64,000 bases of DNA from Panonychus citri (Eukaryota > Arthropoda > Arachnida > Trombidiformes > Tetranychidae), in contig NW_026515454.1 in NCBI RefSeq assembly GCF_014898815.1, positions 1,612,001 to 1,676,000 of the forward strand, in the 5' to 3' direction. The notes below the pieces were generated by a model that worked only from the letters and a program-made list of their open reading frames with translations, did no database searches and was not told the DNA's origin. Shown one piece after another: positions 63,474 to 64,000 of this stretch. Both the position numbers and the translations under genes were made by a program. Positions within the stretch are counted from its first letter, which is position 1, and each line of letters opens with the position of its first letter.

Positions 63474-64000
63474 TCCACTTCACAAAATATTCTTTTTTCT
63501 TAGTTTTAGAGTTTATCCTCGTCTTTAATACTTTAACTTGTAATAGATCAGGCTCGTTAGCATGTAATAACTGAGAATGATAAAAAATTGATGTTATCGG
63601 TTCACCTTCGTAGTCAGAAAGTCGATAAATATATCCTTGTGGAGATTTTTTCACTTTTACAACTTTGAATATTTCTTCAGTAAATGTACTTGTAGCACCT
63701 TTTTCAAATTTTCTTTATCACGAGATATGCGAACTGTATCACCAATTGAATAGGGTTTTCTTCTATCTTTGAATTTAGGATGAGACTTTCTTATATTAGC
63801 TAAAACATTTGAACGATTACTTTCATTGACTTCAGATGGCGTCATCTGTATTATTCGGTGGTAGGAATGATTATATGCATCGATTATATTTTCAAGGACA
63901 TCTATATATCTATGCGTATTTTGATAATATAAATATCTATATAATCTATTGCGTAATGTTCTGTTAAATCTTTCAACTATTGCGCATTTAATCTCACCGT
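63421..64000 (-). pseudogene. Retroviral-type integrase with C-terminal chromodomain, partial and frame-broken
   Basis: The gene runs off the right edge, so only the end of the rve catalytic core is visible. This includes the catalytic glutamate in IVERFNRTLRNRL and the following YNHSYHRIIQMTPSEV. A basic linker with YSIGDTVRIS comes next, and then the chromodomain with VKVLKTRI, EYFVKWIGYPDKFNSW. This layout is that of Polinton/Maverick integrases, which insert the element's linear DNA; a chromodomain may direct insertion to certain chromatin. The frame shifts near 63695-63705 in a short A-run, as if one base were missing. Loss of function or a sequencing error are both possible. The stop lies inside the start region of the next gene. 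Confidence 0.82.

Larger units (their letters stand above)
59185..64000 (-). mobile_element. Polinton/adintovirus-like endogenous virus-like element, 3' part
   Basis: Five tightly packed genes lie on one strand: integrase, coiled-coil capsid-associated protein, small basic protein, F54H12.2-like major-capsid candidate, and adenain-like protease. The host octamer motif is almost absent. Integrase plus protease plus a capsid set is the signature of the Polinton/Maverick and adintovirus group. A DNA polymerase B and a packaging ATPase would be expected to the right, beyond the window. The left border is at or near 59185, next to the GRXCR1-like start. Terminal inverted repeats cannot be tested, since the other end is missing. 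Several genes carry frame breaks, so the copy is probably inactive unless these are sequence errors. Confidence 0.8.

Noticed and set aside
1..64000. tRNA or rRNA genes
   Set aside because: No A-box/B-box pair, GTTCGA-type T-loop in a cloverleaf context, or rRNA-like segment was found by eye; a tRNA scan was not possible.

Overview
The window is nuclear DNA of an arthropod, most likely a chelicerate and plausibly a trombidiform (spider-mite-like) mite. The evidence is very AT-rich intergenic DNA, short canonical introns (mostly about 55-80 nt in the best-resolved gene), a chelicerate-style RR cuticle protein, an insulin-like peptide, a Dickkopf/ixodegrin-like cysteine-rich peptide and a single SMARCC (Moira-type) gene. 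The species guess is inference; no organism-specific sequence was identified.

Layout, left to right. 1-2293 (+): 3' part of a SWI/SNF subunit gene of the SMARCC family with a long Q/P/H tail. 3679-4419 (+): insulin-like peptide. 5802-6506 (-): RPAP2/Rtr1 CTD phosphatase, with a consensus CTCF-type site upstream. 7854-12353 (-): nine-exon CD36-family scavenger receptor, fully frame-consistent. 13197-13421 (+): unidentified 74-residue secreted peptide. 14356-18136 (+): 15-exon single-pass membrane protein with three PAN/apple-like modules. 18519-20842 (+): its tandem, truncated paralogue. 24677-25760 (-): secreted Dickkopf/ixodegrin-like protein. About 6 kb without a recognisable gene follows. 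32127-33362 (+): short-chain dehydrogenase/reductase. 33918-35388 (-): mitochondrial cysteine desulfurase NFS1. 36930-46925 (+): inositol 1,4,5-trisphosphate receptor. 51710-52880 (+): RR-type cuticle protein with a TATA box. 55232-59160 (-): three-exon GRXCR1-like glutaredoxin-domain protein.

From about 59185 to the right edge lies the 3' part of an endogenous Polinton/adintovirus-like virus-like element, all on the minus strand. In its transcription order it carries a retroviral-type integrase with chromodomain, a capsid-associated protein interrupted by a long coiled coil, a small basic virion-type protein, a major-capsid candidate of the F54H12.2-like family, and an adenain-like cysteine protease. 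It ends within about 25-55 bp of the predicted GRXCR1-like start codon. At that junction a 20-nt near-perfect inverted repeat contains the start codon.

Two window-wide patterns stand out. First, the host non-coding DNA is saturated with the octamer ACAATTAA/TTAATTGT and close variants, while the viral element and a few short islands largely lack it. Second, several reading frames, including essential host genes (NFS1, IP3 receptor), are each broken as if one base were missing. That suggests residual indel errors in the assembly and weakens any pseudogene reading based on single frameshifts.
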